From: Streptomyces sp. V4I2
GTDB lineage: Bacteria; Actinomycetota; Actinomycetes; Streptomycetales; Streptomycetaceae
DNA length: 64,000 nucleotides
NCBI RefSeq assembly: GCF_030817655.1
Contig: NZ_JAUSZM010000003.1
Span: forward strand, 8,990,001-9,054,000
Direction: 5' to 3'
The notes under the pieces were generated by a model that saw only the letters and a list, made by a program, of their open reading frames with translations, was not told the DNA's origin and ran no database searches. Positions within the stretch are counted from its first letter, which is position 1, and every line of letters starts with the position of its first letter. Shown here piece by piece: positions 27,301 through 34,120 of the stretch. The translations under genes were made by a program, and so were the position numbers.

Positions 27301-29652
27301 GGAGTAGTCGCCGTGCATCACACCGACGAACACGCCCGTGTCGCTCTCACGCATCGCCGCCGGGGCAATGCCTGCCCGCTCCCAGACCTCCCACGAGGTT
27401 TCCAGCAGCAGCCGCTGCTGCGGGTCCATCGCCAGCGCCTCGCGCGGCGAGATCCCGAACAGTCCCGCGTCGAACTCCGCGGCCCGGTGCAGGAATCCGC
27501 CGCTGCGGGTGTACGAGGTACCGATGCGGTCCGGGTCGGGGTCGTACAGGGCGGCCAGGTCCCAGCCCCGGTCGGTGGGGAAGCCGGAGATCGCGTCCCG
27601 GCCCTCCGACACCAGCCGCCAGAGGTCCTCGGGGGAGTGCACGTCACCGGGATAGCGGCAGCCCATGGCGACGATCACCACGGGATCGTCCGTGCGCGCT
27701 TCTGCGGCCGAGGGCGCCGGGCCGGTGAACACCGGCGTGAAGAGGGTGCTGTGCACGTGCTCGGCCAGGGCCGCCGGGGTGGGGTGGTCGAAGACCAGCG
27801 TCGAGGGGAGCCGCAGGCCGGTCGCCTCGCCGAGCCGTTCGATCAGCGTGACAGCGCCGGCGGAGGTCAGCCCGAGATCGCTGAAGGGGCTGTTGGCGTC
27901 GACCTGTTCGTACGTTCCGCTGCCGACCCGTTCGTACGGTCCGCCGCAGACCGCGGCCGTTTCCGCGAGCACCGCCTCGCGCAGCGCGCGTTCCCGGCCC
28001 TCGGGCGGCAGGGACAGCAGCCGCCGGCGCAGGACTCCGTCGGCGGCTGTCGCTGTCGCTGCCGTCGGGGAGAGCGGAGCCGGCCGGGTCAGATCCGGCA
28101 GGACCGCGTGGCGGGCTATCTTGCCGGACGCCGTACGCGGAACGGCCGCGATCTCGCGGATCTCGACGGGCAGCTTGTAGTCGGCCAACCGGGCGCGGCA
28201 CGCGGCCAGCACCCGCCGCGGCTCGAACCCGTCCGGTCCCGGCACGACGTAGGCCACCGGCACCTCGCCGAGGACGTCGTGCGGCATGCCCACCACCACC
28301 GCGTCCCGCACACCGGGACAGCCCAGCAGGGCCTGCTCGACCTCCGTCGGGTGGATGTTCTCGCCGCCGCGGATGATCAGCTCGCTGACCCGGCCGGTCA
28401 GCGTGAGATGGCCGTGCTCGACGCGCCGGCCGAGGTCACCGGTGCGGTACCAGCCGTCCCGCAGCGCGGCCTCCGTCGCCTCGGCCTGGTTGTGGTACCC
28501 GGTCATCAGGCTCGGCCCGCGCGCCCAGATCTCGCCCTCGTCGCCGTCCGCGACATCGTTGCCAGAGCCGGGATCGACGAGCCGTACGTCCATTCCCGGG
28601 ACCGGCGGCCCGCAGGACCCGTCGACCCGCGGCCCGTCCGGCCGGTTCACCGCGATCATGCCGCAGGTCTCGGTGCTGCCGTACGCGTCGAGCAGCGGCG
28701 CCCCCAGCAGGTCCCCCACGGCCCGCCGCAGGTCCGGCGCGCTCGGGGCGCCCGCCACGACACACGTTCGCAGACCAGGCAGGGGCGAGGTGTCCTCGGC
28801 CGCCGACGACACGAGCTGGTGGTAGACGGCGGGCACACCGGCCAGCACGGTGTAGGAGCCGCCAAGAGCTGCGTGAGGAGTCCGCAGCTCCCGCAACAGG
28901 CCGCCGGGCGGCAGGAGTTCGCCGGTGATCCGGGCGCTCGCGCCGACGGCGGTGACCCCCAGGATCGCCAGCGAGTGCCCGAAGCTGTGGAACAGCGGGA
29001 GCGGCCACAACAGCCGGTCCTCGGGCGAGAGCCCGAAGATCGGGGCGTAACAGGCCGCCACCGACCACAGGGCCGCGCGCTGCGTGGACAGCACGCCCTT
29101 GGGGCGGTGGGTGGTCCCGGAGGTGTAGAGCATCCAGGCCGGCTCGTCGAGCCCGAGGTCGTCCCGGGGCGCTTCGGACTGCTCGGTCTCGGCCGCGTCC
29201 GCGAAGAGGACCGTGCCCTCGGGAGCGTCCTCCGGGACCGGTCCCGCGCCGGTGAGCAGGACACGCGTACGGCGATGCCCAGGGGCCACGCGGTCCAGTC
29301 GGGCGAGGTGCGCCGGGTCGGTGACGACCACCGAAGCCCCGCTGTCCGCCAGGAAATGGCCGAGCTCGGCGTCGGAGGACCGAGGATTGAGCGGCACGCC
29401 GACCGACCCCGCCCGGACGGTGGCGAGCACGCTCTCCACCATCTCCACGCAGTTGCCCAGACAGATCGCGACCCGGTCCCCGCGCCGCACTCCCGCCCGG
29501 GCGAGATGGGCGGCCAGCCGGCCGGTGCGCCGCTCCAGCTCGGCATAGGTGACACCGCGTACGTCGTCGACGTACGCCACCCGTAACGGCCACTTCTCGG
29601 CGTGGTCCTTCAGCAGCTCCGGCAGCGGCCGGATCAGCTCGTCGCGCGTCAT
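21349..29652 (-). CDS. Type I polyketide synthase: AMP-ligase-ACP-KS-AT-DH-KR-ACP-TE
   Basis: Megasynthase of 2767 residues. Domains by rough residue: AMP-ligase 1-520 (YTSGTTHRPKG, YGSTETCG, GGENIHPTEVE, TASGKI Lys); ACP 550-645 (attachment Ser597 in LGLTSAGAV); KS 655-1080 (Cys826 in DTACSSS, HGTGT, SNLGH); AT 1225-1525 (GHSVGE and HAFH, a malonyl-CoA signature); DH 1600-1880 (HxxxGxxxxP and HPALLDAALH); KR 2070-2260 (TGGTGALG, LDD motif, SSVSG, catalytic Tyr); ACP 2360-2440 (Ser2395 in GFDSL); TE 2500-2740 (Cys2593 in GVCTGG). The protein would load a carboxylic acid, extend with malonate, reduce and dehydrate, then release. One module only, so either a single extension or iterative use. 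It ends in a Pro-Thr repeat tail. Confidence 0.95.
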   Translation of the reverse strand: MTRDELIRPLPELLKDHAEKWPLRVAYVDDVRGVTYAELERRTGRLAAHLARAGVRRGDRVAICLGNCVEMVESVLATVRAGSVGVPLNPRSSDAELGHFLADSGASVVVTDPAHLARLDRVAPGHRRTRVLLTGAGPVPEDAPEGTVLFADAAETEQSEAPRDDLGLDEPAWMLYTSGTTHRPKGVLSTQRAALWSVAACYAPIFGLSPEDRLLWPLPLFHSFGHSLAILGVTAVGASARITGELLPPGGLLRELRTPHAALGGSYTVLAGVPAVYHQLVSSAAEDTSPLPGLRTCVVAGAPSAPDLRRAVGDLLGAPLLDAYGSTETCGMIAVNRPDGPRVDGSCGPPVPGMDVRLVDPGSGNDVADGDEGEIWARGPSLMTGYHNQAEATEAALRDGWYRTGDLGRRVEHGHLTLTGRVSELIIRGGENIHPTEVEQALLGCPGVRDAVVVGMPHDVLGEVPVAYVVPGPDGFEPRRVLAACRARLADYKLPVEIREIAAVPRTASGKIARHAVLPDLTRPAPLSPTAATATAADGVLRRRLLSLPPEGRERALREAVLAETAAVCGGPYERVGSGTYEQVDANSPFSDLGLTSAGAVTLIERLGEATGLRLPSTLVFDHPTPAALAEHVHSTLFTPVFTGPAPSAAEARTDDPVVIVAMGCRYPGDVHSPEDLWRLVSEGRDAISGFPTDRGWDLAALYDPDPDRIGTSYTRSGGFLHRAAEFDAGLFGISPREALAMDPQQRLLLETSWEVWERAGIAPAAMRESDTGVFVGVMHGDYSARLTRSELEAHLALGSAGSVASGRISYVYGLRGPSITVDTACSSSLVALHWAAKALRSGECSLALAGGITVMATPKAFTAFSRQRGLSPDGRCKSFAASADGTAWGEGAGLVLLERLSDARRNGHPVLAVLRGSAVNSDGASNGLTAPNGQAQQRLITLALADAGLRPDDLDAVEAHGTGTTLGDPVEARALLATYGKERAADRPPLWLGSVKSNLGHTQAAAGVAGVIKMVQAMRHEELPRTLHAQTPTPHVDWSAGRVELLTEARPWPATDTGPRRAGVSAFGIGGTNAHVILEEAPRPPHTREAPRPPRTGEIPRPPSTGEAPRPPHTGEAPQPPHTGEAPRPPRSGSTAEELPLPWLLSGADESALRAQADRLAAHLAKHPDLSATDVGFTLAVSRSPLPHRALVPPGDRARMLAALEALAEGTGEGRAVADPGLRTAFLFTGQGAQRVRMGAKLRAAFPAFGSAFDEVCSELDGRLQRPLGTVLSAEPGSPEAALLDRTDFTQAGLFAFEVALFRLLESWDVRADFLAGHSVGELAAAHAAGVLDLADAAELVAARGRLMHALPEGGAMVALHATEEEVLAAAALPEFGGLRDRVAVASVNGPRSVVISGVRDAVLAVAAGFEARGRRTVRLRVGHAFHSPLVEPMLDDFRRVAEGLSFRPPRIPVVSAVSGRLAEPGELCSPEYWVRHARLPVRFADAVRWLGDHGVSAFLEVGPGPALTAAAEDCLTGSDDEGPAPLCAAATRGGEHEPKTLLSAVARLQVRGARVDWPAVFAGTGARRVDLPTYAFQRRRYWLDAPRTPGPAANPDEHPLLGPAFAVPDTDRTVFPGLLSAATHPWLADHVIGGTGLVPATAFVEMAVRAGDEVGCGALDELVVLAPLILPAATGVRVQVVVGAADEGRRPVDIYARPAADDAEPAWTRHATGVLGGTETPQPEPELAVWPPQGATEVDLDGAYDRLADGGLAYGPAFRGVRAVWRRGNELFAEVRLADAELASAGRFGLHPALLDAALHAPLLAGSASESDALRVPFAWNGVRLYAAGATEVRVRVVPGGTDTVSVTVADPTGRPVARVGSLVTRELPADTALPAAEVVRRALLRPEWSSVEPPGGERHRVDTGCWELAGPDDLDLGGLLPDPVGAGAPEPDTIVVTAVGGPVTDADPLAAVHLLTGRVLRTLQDWQDDPRTAGSRLVVVTRDATAPDPDPAGAAVWGLVRAAQAELPGRVVLVDVDGRPESLRLLPAAVATGETQVSVRSGQLSMPRLVGLGELPTSSGAFGPDGTVLITGGTGALGAELARHLVASHGVRHLLLTGRQGPQAPNAEELRRGLEELGAEVRIVACDAGDRAALAEVIKGCAPALTAVVHAAGVLDDGVLAALTPERMAAVLRPKADAAWHLHELTRDLDLSAFVLFSSVSGLLGRAGQGNYAAANSFLDALAHHRTRRGLPAVSLAWGPWEHGGGMAGAGATSRRTGDVLRAVSVQQGLALFDAALGAGEPVLAPILLDRDALRSARGPLPPLLHGLLRPRRPAAGTGDAGTGDAGTGSAPGTEQTWEPGAWRKVLSELPAAQREETLAELMSADVAAVLGYPSADALPAGKSFAELGFDSLMAVQVRNRLSMALRLRLSAAVVFEHPTAQGLARHVLGLLDDLPEADPDPNQDPDPDRASADDRPPQTLSSLYRRVCEAGQVVAAMHMLVTASWAVPTFDRADSREHALPPLRRAEGSGERPVLVFFTGYHPPFAAPGGEFARFHAHFQGERDVLELPHPGIGAGPAVPADRDTLARTHAESVLRHVGDRPFAVVGVCTGGAVAHTVTRRLEAMGRAPVGQVLLDTYLINDGNSDKDWLLSLPAVIAPRLGGNQFTGDEDTGVAALGAYTRMFLDWDPEPVGTPTLLVRATQPTPEMVASADPDEWRTSWPLPHAHVDVPGDHFSFMQDHTPTTAAAVRTWIDSLDRTDAPPTPTPTPTPTPTPTPTAEGEQ
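21366..21415 (-). repeat. 6-bp repeat encoding a Pro-Thr tail
   Basis: About eight copies of GGTGTC-like hexamers (plus-strand view) encode the PT-repeat C-terminus of the polyketide synthase, 15 bp before its stop codon and the overlapping halogenase start. Confidence 0.85.
26258..26415 (-). repeat. 27-bp in-frame repeat in the KS-AT linker
   Basis: Six imperfect 27-bp units encode nine-residue repeats of the type EAPRPPHTG between the KS and AT domains (about residues 1080-1132). The length stays a multiple of three. Confidence 0.88.
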
Positions 29653-29848
29653 GTACCCGCCCCTCCGGCACGCGTTGCAGCACGGCCGATGTCAAACCCC
29701 TTGCAGATCAACGTGGTTGAGCCTACGGGCAGGCCAAGCGGATGATCGAGGATTCGGGCGACCGGCGTTGCGGAACGTCCCGGCGGTGCCGGATGGTAAA
29801 AGCAGGCATGACCAACTTGCACTCTCCCTCCTCCTCGGCGGGCGTCCG
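29653..29848. promoter_or_regulatory. Divergent intergenic region between the PKS and Nudix genes
   Basis: The 196-bp space must hold the promoters for the PKS-halogenase operon (left) and the Nudix gene (right). No clear operator palindrome or sigma-type boxes could be assigned. Confidence 0.35.
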
Positions 29849-30511
29849 ATGACCGCCGGAATCGACACCCCCGACCGCCGGGGCCGCACCGGACTCGACC
29901 GCACCGGCAGGGACCTCACCGGCAACCCGCGGGTCAGGGTGCGGGACGTGACCCTCCTGTCCAGCTACTGGTACGTCGAGCGCACCACGACGTTCGACTT
30001 CCAGCACGCCGACGGCACCTGGAGCACCCAGGAACGCGAGACACACGACCGCGGCAACGGGGCCACCATGCTGCTGTACGACGCCGAACGTGAAACCGTG
30101 CTGCTCACCCGCCAGTTCCGCTTCCCGGTCTACGTCAACGGCCACCCCGACGGCCTGCTGGTCGAGACCCCGGGCGGACTGCTCGACGACGAGGACGAGC
30201 ACCCCGAGATCGCCGTACGCCGCGAGGTCGTCGAGGAGACCGGCCACACCATCGGCGACGTCCAGCACGTCTTCGACGTCTACATGAGCCCGGGCTCGGT
30301 CACCGAACGCGTCAGCTTCTACGCCGCCAGCTACGGCCCCTCGACCCACACCCACGAGGGTGGCGGCCTGGACGAGGAGGGCGAGGACATCGAGATCCTC
30401 GAACTGCCCTTCCGCCGGGCCCTGGAGATGATCCGCACGGGAGAGATCGCCGACGCGAAGACGATCATGCTGCTGCAGTGGGCGGCACTGGAGGGGCTGT
30501 TCAGCAAGTAG
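29849..30511 (+). CDS. Nudix hydrolase, ADP-sugar/GDP-mannose pyrophosphatase-like
   Basis: Cytoplasmic nucleoside-diphosphate-X hydrolase of 220 residues. The Nudix helix is ETPGGLLDDEDEHP followed by AVRREVVEETGH, containing the Mg-binding REVVEE core; the loop before it is one residue longer than consensus. The surrounding pattern (LLTRQFRFPVYVNGH upstream, YMSPGSVTERV downstream) matches NudK/ADP-ribose pyrophosphatase proteins. ATG at 29849. Divergent from the PKS; a role in that pathway is not implied. Confidence 0.9.
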   Translation: MTAGIDTPDRRGRTGLDRTGRDLTGNPRVRVRDVTLLSSYWYVERTTTFDFQHADGTWSTQERETHDRGNGATMLLYDAERETVLLTRQFRFPVYVNGHPDGLLVETPGGLLDDEDEHPEIAVRREVVEETGHTIGDVQHVFDVYMSPGSVTERVSFYAASYGPSTHTHEGGGLDEEGEDIEILELPFRRALEMIRTGEIADAKTIMLLQWAALEGLFSK

Positions 30512-30559
30512 GCCCGGTAGGACCGAGCCCTTGACTTGAAGTGCGCACGAAGATGAAGA

Positions 30560-30600
30560 CTCCCGTTCGTGCCGCCCGAAGGCGGGCGCACGAACGGGAG
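30560..30600 (+). promoter_or_regulatory. Hairpin over the aldo/keto reductase ribosome site
   Basis: Perfect 13-base arms (CTCCCGTTCGTGC at 30560-30572 and GCACGAACGGGAG at 30588-30600) enclose 15 bases that can form an inner CGCC-CGAA-GGCG hairpin. The right arm contains the GGGAG of the ribosome site for the ATG at 30607. In DNA this could be an operator; in RNA it would mask translation initiation. Confidence 0.55.
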
Positions 30601-30606
30601 GACACC

Positions 30607-31593
30607 ATGAAGTACCGCACCATCGGTAGTGACCCGAACACCCGCCGTGAGGTCAGCGTGCTGGCGCTCGGCGCGATGCTCTTCGGCTCCCGGACCGACG
30701 AGGAGACCTCCTTCGCCGTGCTCGACCGCTACGTCGAGGCCGGCGGGAACTTCATCGACACGTCCGACAACTACGCCTTCTGGGTCGACGGCAGCCAGGG
30801 CGGCCAGAGCGAGGAACTCCTCGGCCGCTGGCGGCGCAGCCGCGGCATCGGCGACGAGATCGTCATCGCCACCAAGCTCGGCGCCCGCCCCCTGGCCCCC
30901 GGCACGAGCTACGTAGACAACGCGGAGGGCTTGTCGGCGAAGGTGATCCGCGAGTCGGCCGAACGCAGCCGCGAGCGCCTCGGCGTCGAGAAGCTGGACC
31001 TGCTCTACGCCCACATCGAGGACCACACCGTCCCCCTGGAGGAGACCGTCGAAGGCTTCGCCTCCCTGGTCGAGGAGGACACGGTCGGCCTGCTCGGCGT
31101 CAGCAACCACGCCGTCTGGCGAGTGGAACGGGCCCGCGCGCTGGCGGTCGCCGCGGGCCTGCCCGGGTACGAGGTGCTCCAGTACGAGCACAGCTACCTC
31201 CGGCCCCGGACCGACGTGCCCGGCGACCTCTTCCCCGACGGCAGCCTGGCCGCCGCAGGCCCGGACCTGTTCGGCTACGTCAGGGCCGAGCCCGCCCTGA
31301 CGTTGGTCGCCTATTCACCCCTGCTGAAGGGCACGTACGCCCACCCCGACCGCCCCTTGCTCCCTGGCTACGACCACCCGGGCACCCCGCCCCGGCTCGC
31401 GACCCTGCGCGAGGTGGCCCGGGAAACCGGCGCGACCGTCAACCAGGTGGTGCTGGCCTGGCAGATCGGGGGCGAACTGCCGGTCATCCCTCTCGCGGGC
31501 GCGTCGTCCCTGGCCCAGCTGGAGGAGAACCTGGCGGCGGTGGAGCTCGAGCTGACGGGGGAGCAGCGGGGGCGGTTGGACGGGGTGCACTGA
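30607..31593 (+). CDS. Aldo/keto reductase
   Basis: NADPH-dependent oxidoreductase with TIM-barrel fold, 328 residues. The start MKYRTIGSDPNTRREVSVLALGAM has GGGAGGA six bases upstream. Catalytic positions are visible: Asp and Tyr in FIDTSDNYAFW, Lys in VIATKLG, His-like region in LLYAHIEDH. C-terminal cofactor-binding sequence is PVIPLAGASSLAQLEENL. Substrate unknown; this subgroup often reduces reactive carbonyls. Its translation start lies under a strong hairpin. The 3' end is 20 bp from the composite transposon edge. Confidence 0.92.
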   Translation: MKYRTIGSDPNTRREVSVLALGAMLFGSRTDEETSFAVLDRYVEAGGNFIDTSDNYAFWVDGSQGGQSEELLGRWRRSRGIGDEIVIATKLGARPLAPGTSYVDNAEGLSAKVIRESAERSRERLGVEKLDLLYAHIEDHTVPLEETVEGFASLVEEDTVGLLGVSNHAVWRVERARALAVAAGLPGYEVLQYEHSYLRPRTDVPGDLFPDGSLAAAGPDLFGYVRAEPALTLVAYSPLLKGTYAHPDRPLLPGYDHPGTPPRLATLREVARETGATVNQVVLAWQIGGELPVIPLAGASSLAQLEENLAAVELELTGEQRGRLDGVH

Positions 31594-31609
31594 GGCCGGC
31601 CTGCCTCAG

Positions 31610-31687
31610 CTAGTACTCCAGCTGTAGATCGTGATCTTCATGGGTGATGGGTGGCCTGCCGTTCGTAGTGGCAGGCCCGGGACCGGG
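31610..31687 (+). repeat. Left outer inverted repeat of the composite unit
   Basis: Pairs with 34933-35010. It begins with the CTAG target-like site, then the IS end, and runs into the last 17 codons of the transposase. The inner end of the full IS copy (33004-33026) carries a variant of the same terminal sequence that lacks one base and ends GGAATTCC instead of GGAGTA. Confidence 0.8.
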
Positions 31688-32951
31688 CCTGATGGCGTCG
31701 TCGCCAGTCGGACCAGCCGAGGCGATGTGCGGCTGGTGGGACGGCGGTGATGAGTGCGGTGAACAGGTGCTGGATCTCGTTGCAGGTCAACGGGATCAAC
31801 CCGTCCGGGGCCGGATGGCGGCCGCGTTCGTGGGCGGTGGTCGCGGCCAGAAAGGCATGGGCGAGCATCGTGAGGGTGACCCAGCGGTGCCAGGACGTCC
31901 AACGCCTGACCTGGTGTTCGTCCAGCCCGGCCAGGCCCTTGGCGGTCTGGAACGTCTCCTCGACGGTCCATCTGCGCCCGGCCACCCGCACCAGCGTGGT
32001 CAGCGGAACAGGGTCGGCCGAGTAGCAGCGGTAGAAGGCGAGTTCGCCGCTGCTACGGTTGCGGCGAACGAGCAGATAGCGATGACCGGGACGGTCGTCG
32101 GCGACGTCGGCCAGGGCCCAGTCGTAGAAGCGGTGCCCCTTGGCGCCGGCGCCTGCGGAGAGCTTCTGCCAGGCTCGTTTCGGCAGCTTCTTGACCAGGG
32201 CATCGGCCCGTACCTTGCCCGCCCGGGTGGCGATCCGGTGATCGCAGGCGACCGCGAGGACGTAGCCGACCTGGCGGTCTTCCAGCGCGCCCCGCAGTTG
32301 CGGATTGCCTCCGTAGACCTCGTCAGCGGCCACCCAGGGCGCCTGGATCCCGGCATCCAGGGTCCGGTTGATCATGCGTGCGGCGAGTTGAGGCTTCGTG
32401 GCGAAGCCGACCTCCTCGGGGATCCCGGCCAGCCGGCAGCGGGTCGCATCCTGCGTCCACGAGCGCGGCACATACAGTTCCCGGTCGATCGCCGCGTGGC
32501 CGCGCGGGCTGGAATAGGCGAGGTAGACGGCGACCTGGCTGTTCTCGATGCGTCCGGCGGTGCCGGTGTACTGGCGTTGCACGCCCACCGTGGCCGTGCC
32601 CTTCTTCAGGTCCCCGGTCTCATCGACCACCAACACGGCGTCTTTGTCGTGCAGTTCCTCGACGACGAAGCCGCGCAGGTCGTCACGGACCGCGTCGGCA
32701 TCCCACTTCGCCCTCGACAGGAGATGCTGCAGGCCGTGCGGGGTCGCATCCCCGGCGTGCTCGGCCAGCGTCCAGCAATTCTTGCGTGGCAGGTCCGACA
32801 GGAGCCCGAGCACGAACTCCCGTGCCCGCCGCCGCGGTTCCACCCGGGCAAACCGCCCCGCAATACGGCCCATCAGGACCTCGAACGTGTCCTGCCAGCG
32901 GGCAGGATCTATGCTGTGACCTGCGGCCACCTTCTGATCTTCTGTCTTCAC
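31638..32951 (-). CDS. IS701-family DDE transposase
   Basis: Transposase of 437 residues, normal for IS701. The GTG at 32951 (VKTEDQKVAAGHSIDPARW) is chosen; a longer opening would run into the IS end. DDE residues are visible in VLVVDETGDLKKG (Asp), WVAADEVYGG (Asp) and WTVEETFQTAKGLAG (Glu), with the usual YREK-like context replaced by VEETF. The frame is intact, so the element may be active. The stop codon lies two bases from the terminal repeat. Confidence 0.92.
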   Translation of the reverse strand: MKTEDQKVAAGHSIDPARWQDTFEVLMGRIAGRFARVEPRRRAREFVLGLLSDLPRKNCWTLAEHAGDATPHGLQHLLSRAKWDADAVRDDLRGFVVEELHDKDAVLVVDETGDLKKGTATVGVQRQYTGTAGRIENSQVAVYLAYSSPRGHAAIDRELYVPRSWTQDATRCRLAGIPEEVGFATKPQLAARMINRTLDAGIQAPWVAADEVYGGNPQLRGALEDRQVGYVLAVACDHRIATRAGKVRADALVKKLPKRAWQKLSAGAGAKGHRFYDWALADVADDRPGHRYLLVRRNRSSGELAFYRCYSADPVPLTTLVRVAGRRWTVEETFQTAKGLAGLDEHQVRRWTSWHRWVTLTMLAHAFLAATTAHERGRHPAPDGLIPLTCNEIQHLFTALITAVPPAAHRLGWSDWRRRHQARSRACHYERQATHHP

Positions 32952-33123
32952 ACACCGATGATCACCGGTGGCCGTAGCCGTTCCAGGACCGGCTCCGACC
33001 AGCAAGATCACGATCTAAGCTGGAATTCCAGGAGCTTGATGCGGTCCGTGGCGGCGGCCTTCGATTCCACGGACTGGGCTTGCCTGTAGCCCGGGGACCA
33101 CCTACGCACCGCCGTCGGTCGAC

Positions 33124-33230
33124 TCAGAACCGGCCCGGGCGGTTCAGGATCTTGTAGCAGGTGAACGCGCTGGCCAGGGTGAGCAGAGCCGTCATCGTCG
33201 TCTCGCGAACGCGGAGCTTTCTGGTCCTCG
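33124..33230 (-). pseudogene. C-terminal protein fragment, possibly from another transposase
   Basis: On the minus strand one frame reads KLRVRETTMTALLTLASAF followed by TCYKILNRPGRF and a stop, with no start or N-terminal part. The hydrophobic-then-basic ending resembles C-termini of some actinobacterial IS transposases, but this is from memory and not proven. The rest of 33033-33241 holds nothing recognisable. Confidence 0.35.
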
Positions 33231-33241
33231 CTCATAAGGCC

Positions 33242-33667
33242 TCAGCCTCCGGCCGACCAGGACACGATGTGGTCTGGGATGATCGTGACGATGGTGCGTA
33301 GGTCCGACCAGCGGGCAACGTAGCCCTCAACGTCCTCGGGGGCGAGGTAGCGGCGGGCGATCGCCCGAGCCTGCTCGACCGTGGCGGCGTCATTTGCAGT
33401 CGCGACGGTCGCGCCTCCGCGCATCATGACTGCTGGGTAGGGCTCCTCGAAGGTCTGGACGGAGAAAGCAAGCCTCGGGTCACGCAGCAGGTTGCGCACC
33501 CAGACGCGTGTTTCGGTCGTCCAGATCGTCACGGCGCCTGAGTCCCACCGAAACCAGACCGGGATGACGTGTGGTGATCCGTCACGACGCAAGGTTGCAA
33601 TGACACCAAGTGGGGTGGGGAAGGTCTGGGCGAGGAATGCTTCCAGTTCCGCTTCGCTCATGCTCAT
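33242..33667 (-). CDS. PPOX-class (FMN/F420-binding split-barrel) oxidoreductase
   Basis: Split beta-barrel flavin- or F420-binding protein of 141 residues. The ATG at 33667 has GAGAGG nine bases upstream; a GTG at 33709 would add 14 residues. Characteristic sequences are LGVIATLRRDGSPHVIPVWF, VWVRNLLRDPRLAFSVQ and VMMRGGATVA. Family members reduce F420-type cofactor substrates or act as pyridoxamine-phosphate-oxidase-like proteins. It is cargo of the composite IS unit and lies 51 bp downstream of the SMR gene on the same strand, so is probably co-transcribed and controlled by the TetR operator. Confidence 0.86.
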   Translation of the reverse strand: MSMSEAELEAFLAQTFPTPLGVIATLRRDGSPHVIPVWFRWDSGAVTIWTTETRVWVRNLLRDPRLAFSVQTFEEPYPAVMMRGGATVATANDAATVEQARAIARRYLAPEDVEGYVARWSDLRTIVTIIPDHIVSWSAGG

Positions 33668-33718
33668 GATCTCGTACCTCTCAGGAGTCCAGGCTTGCTG
33701 TCTCGACACGTGCCCGTC

Positions 33719-34045
33719 TCAGTGCGCCTCGTGCAGGTTCAGGACCGCGACGCCGACGATGATCATCGCGATCCCTGCGACCTTGGCCAGGTCGAGGCGC
33801 TCTTGGAGGAACAGCACGCCGATGACCGCAATGCCGGCGGTGCCGAGGCCCGACCAGATCGCGTAGGCGACCGAAACCGGGATGTTCTGGATCACCATGA
33901 CCAGCAGCCAGTACGACAGTGCGTAGCCAAGTAGCACCAGCCCGGTCCAGAGGGGGTCGCGGAAGCTGTCGGTGCGTGGCAGCGATGCGGTCGCGGCGAC
34001 CTCGACGCCGATGGCCGACAACAGCAGCACCCAGGCCAAACCCAT
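33719..34045 (-). CDS. Small multidrug resistance (SMR) efflux protein
   Basis: Four-helix membrane protein of 108 residues, exact family size, acting as an antiparallel dimer that exchanges protons for cationic drugs or guanidinium. The essential Glu is E15 in GVEVAAT. The second helix region includes YWLLVMVIQNIPVSVAYAIW, with the SMR signature AYAIWSGLGTAG. Divergently transcribed from a TetR gene with a perfect palindrome between them. Cargo of the composite transposon, so potentially a mobile biocide-tolerance gene. Confidence 0.94.
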   Translation of the reverse strand: MGLAWVLLLSAIGVEVAATASLPRTDSFRDPLWTGLVLLGYALSYWLLVMVIQNIPVSVAYAIWSGLGTAGIAVIGVLFLQERLDLAKVAGIAMIIVGVAVLNLHEAH

Positions 34046-34058
34046 GACGCACCTCTTG

Positions 34059-34092
34059 TGTAGCGACTGCTACGACTGTAGCAGTCGCTACA
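34059..34092. promoter_or_regulatory. TetR-type operator palindrome
   Basis: Two perfect 15-base arms, TGTAGCGACTGCTAC (34059-34073) and its complement (34078-34092), separated by GACT. It lies midway between the divergent SMR (start 34045) and TetR (start 34121) genes, 13 and 28 bp from the two start codons. The obvious reading is autorepression and repression of the SMR-PPOX operon by the TetR protein. Confidence 0.88.
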
Positions 34093-34120
34093 ATCGGGCT
34101 CAACGGGACGAGGAGGCGTC

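Noticed and set aside
26284..29586. A 1100-codon open frame on the plus strand through the polyketide synthase
   Set aside because: The translation lacks any recognisable domain and has the codon bias of an antisense frame; all PKS motifs are on the minus strand.
33008..33235. A 75-codon minus-strand frame beside the IS701 element
   Set aside because: The translation (MSEDQKAPRSRDDDDG...) looks random; a neighbouring frame carries a more protein-like C-terminal fragment, so this one is a shadow.
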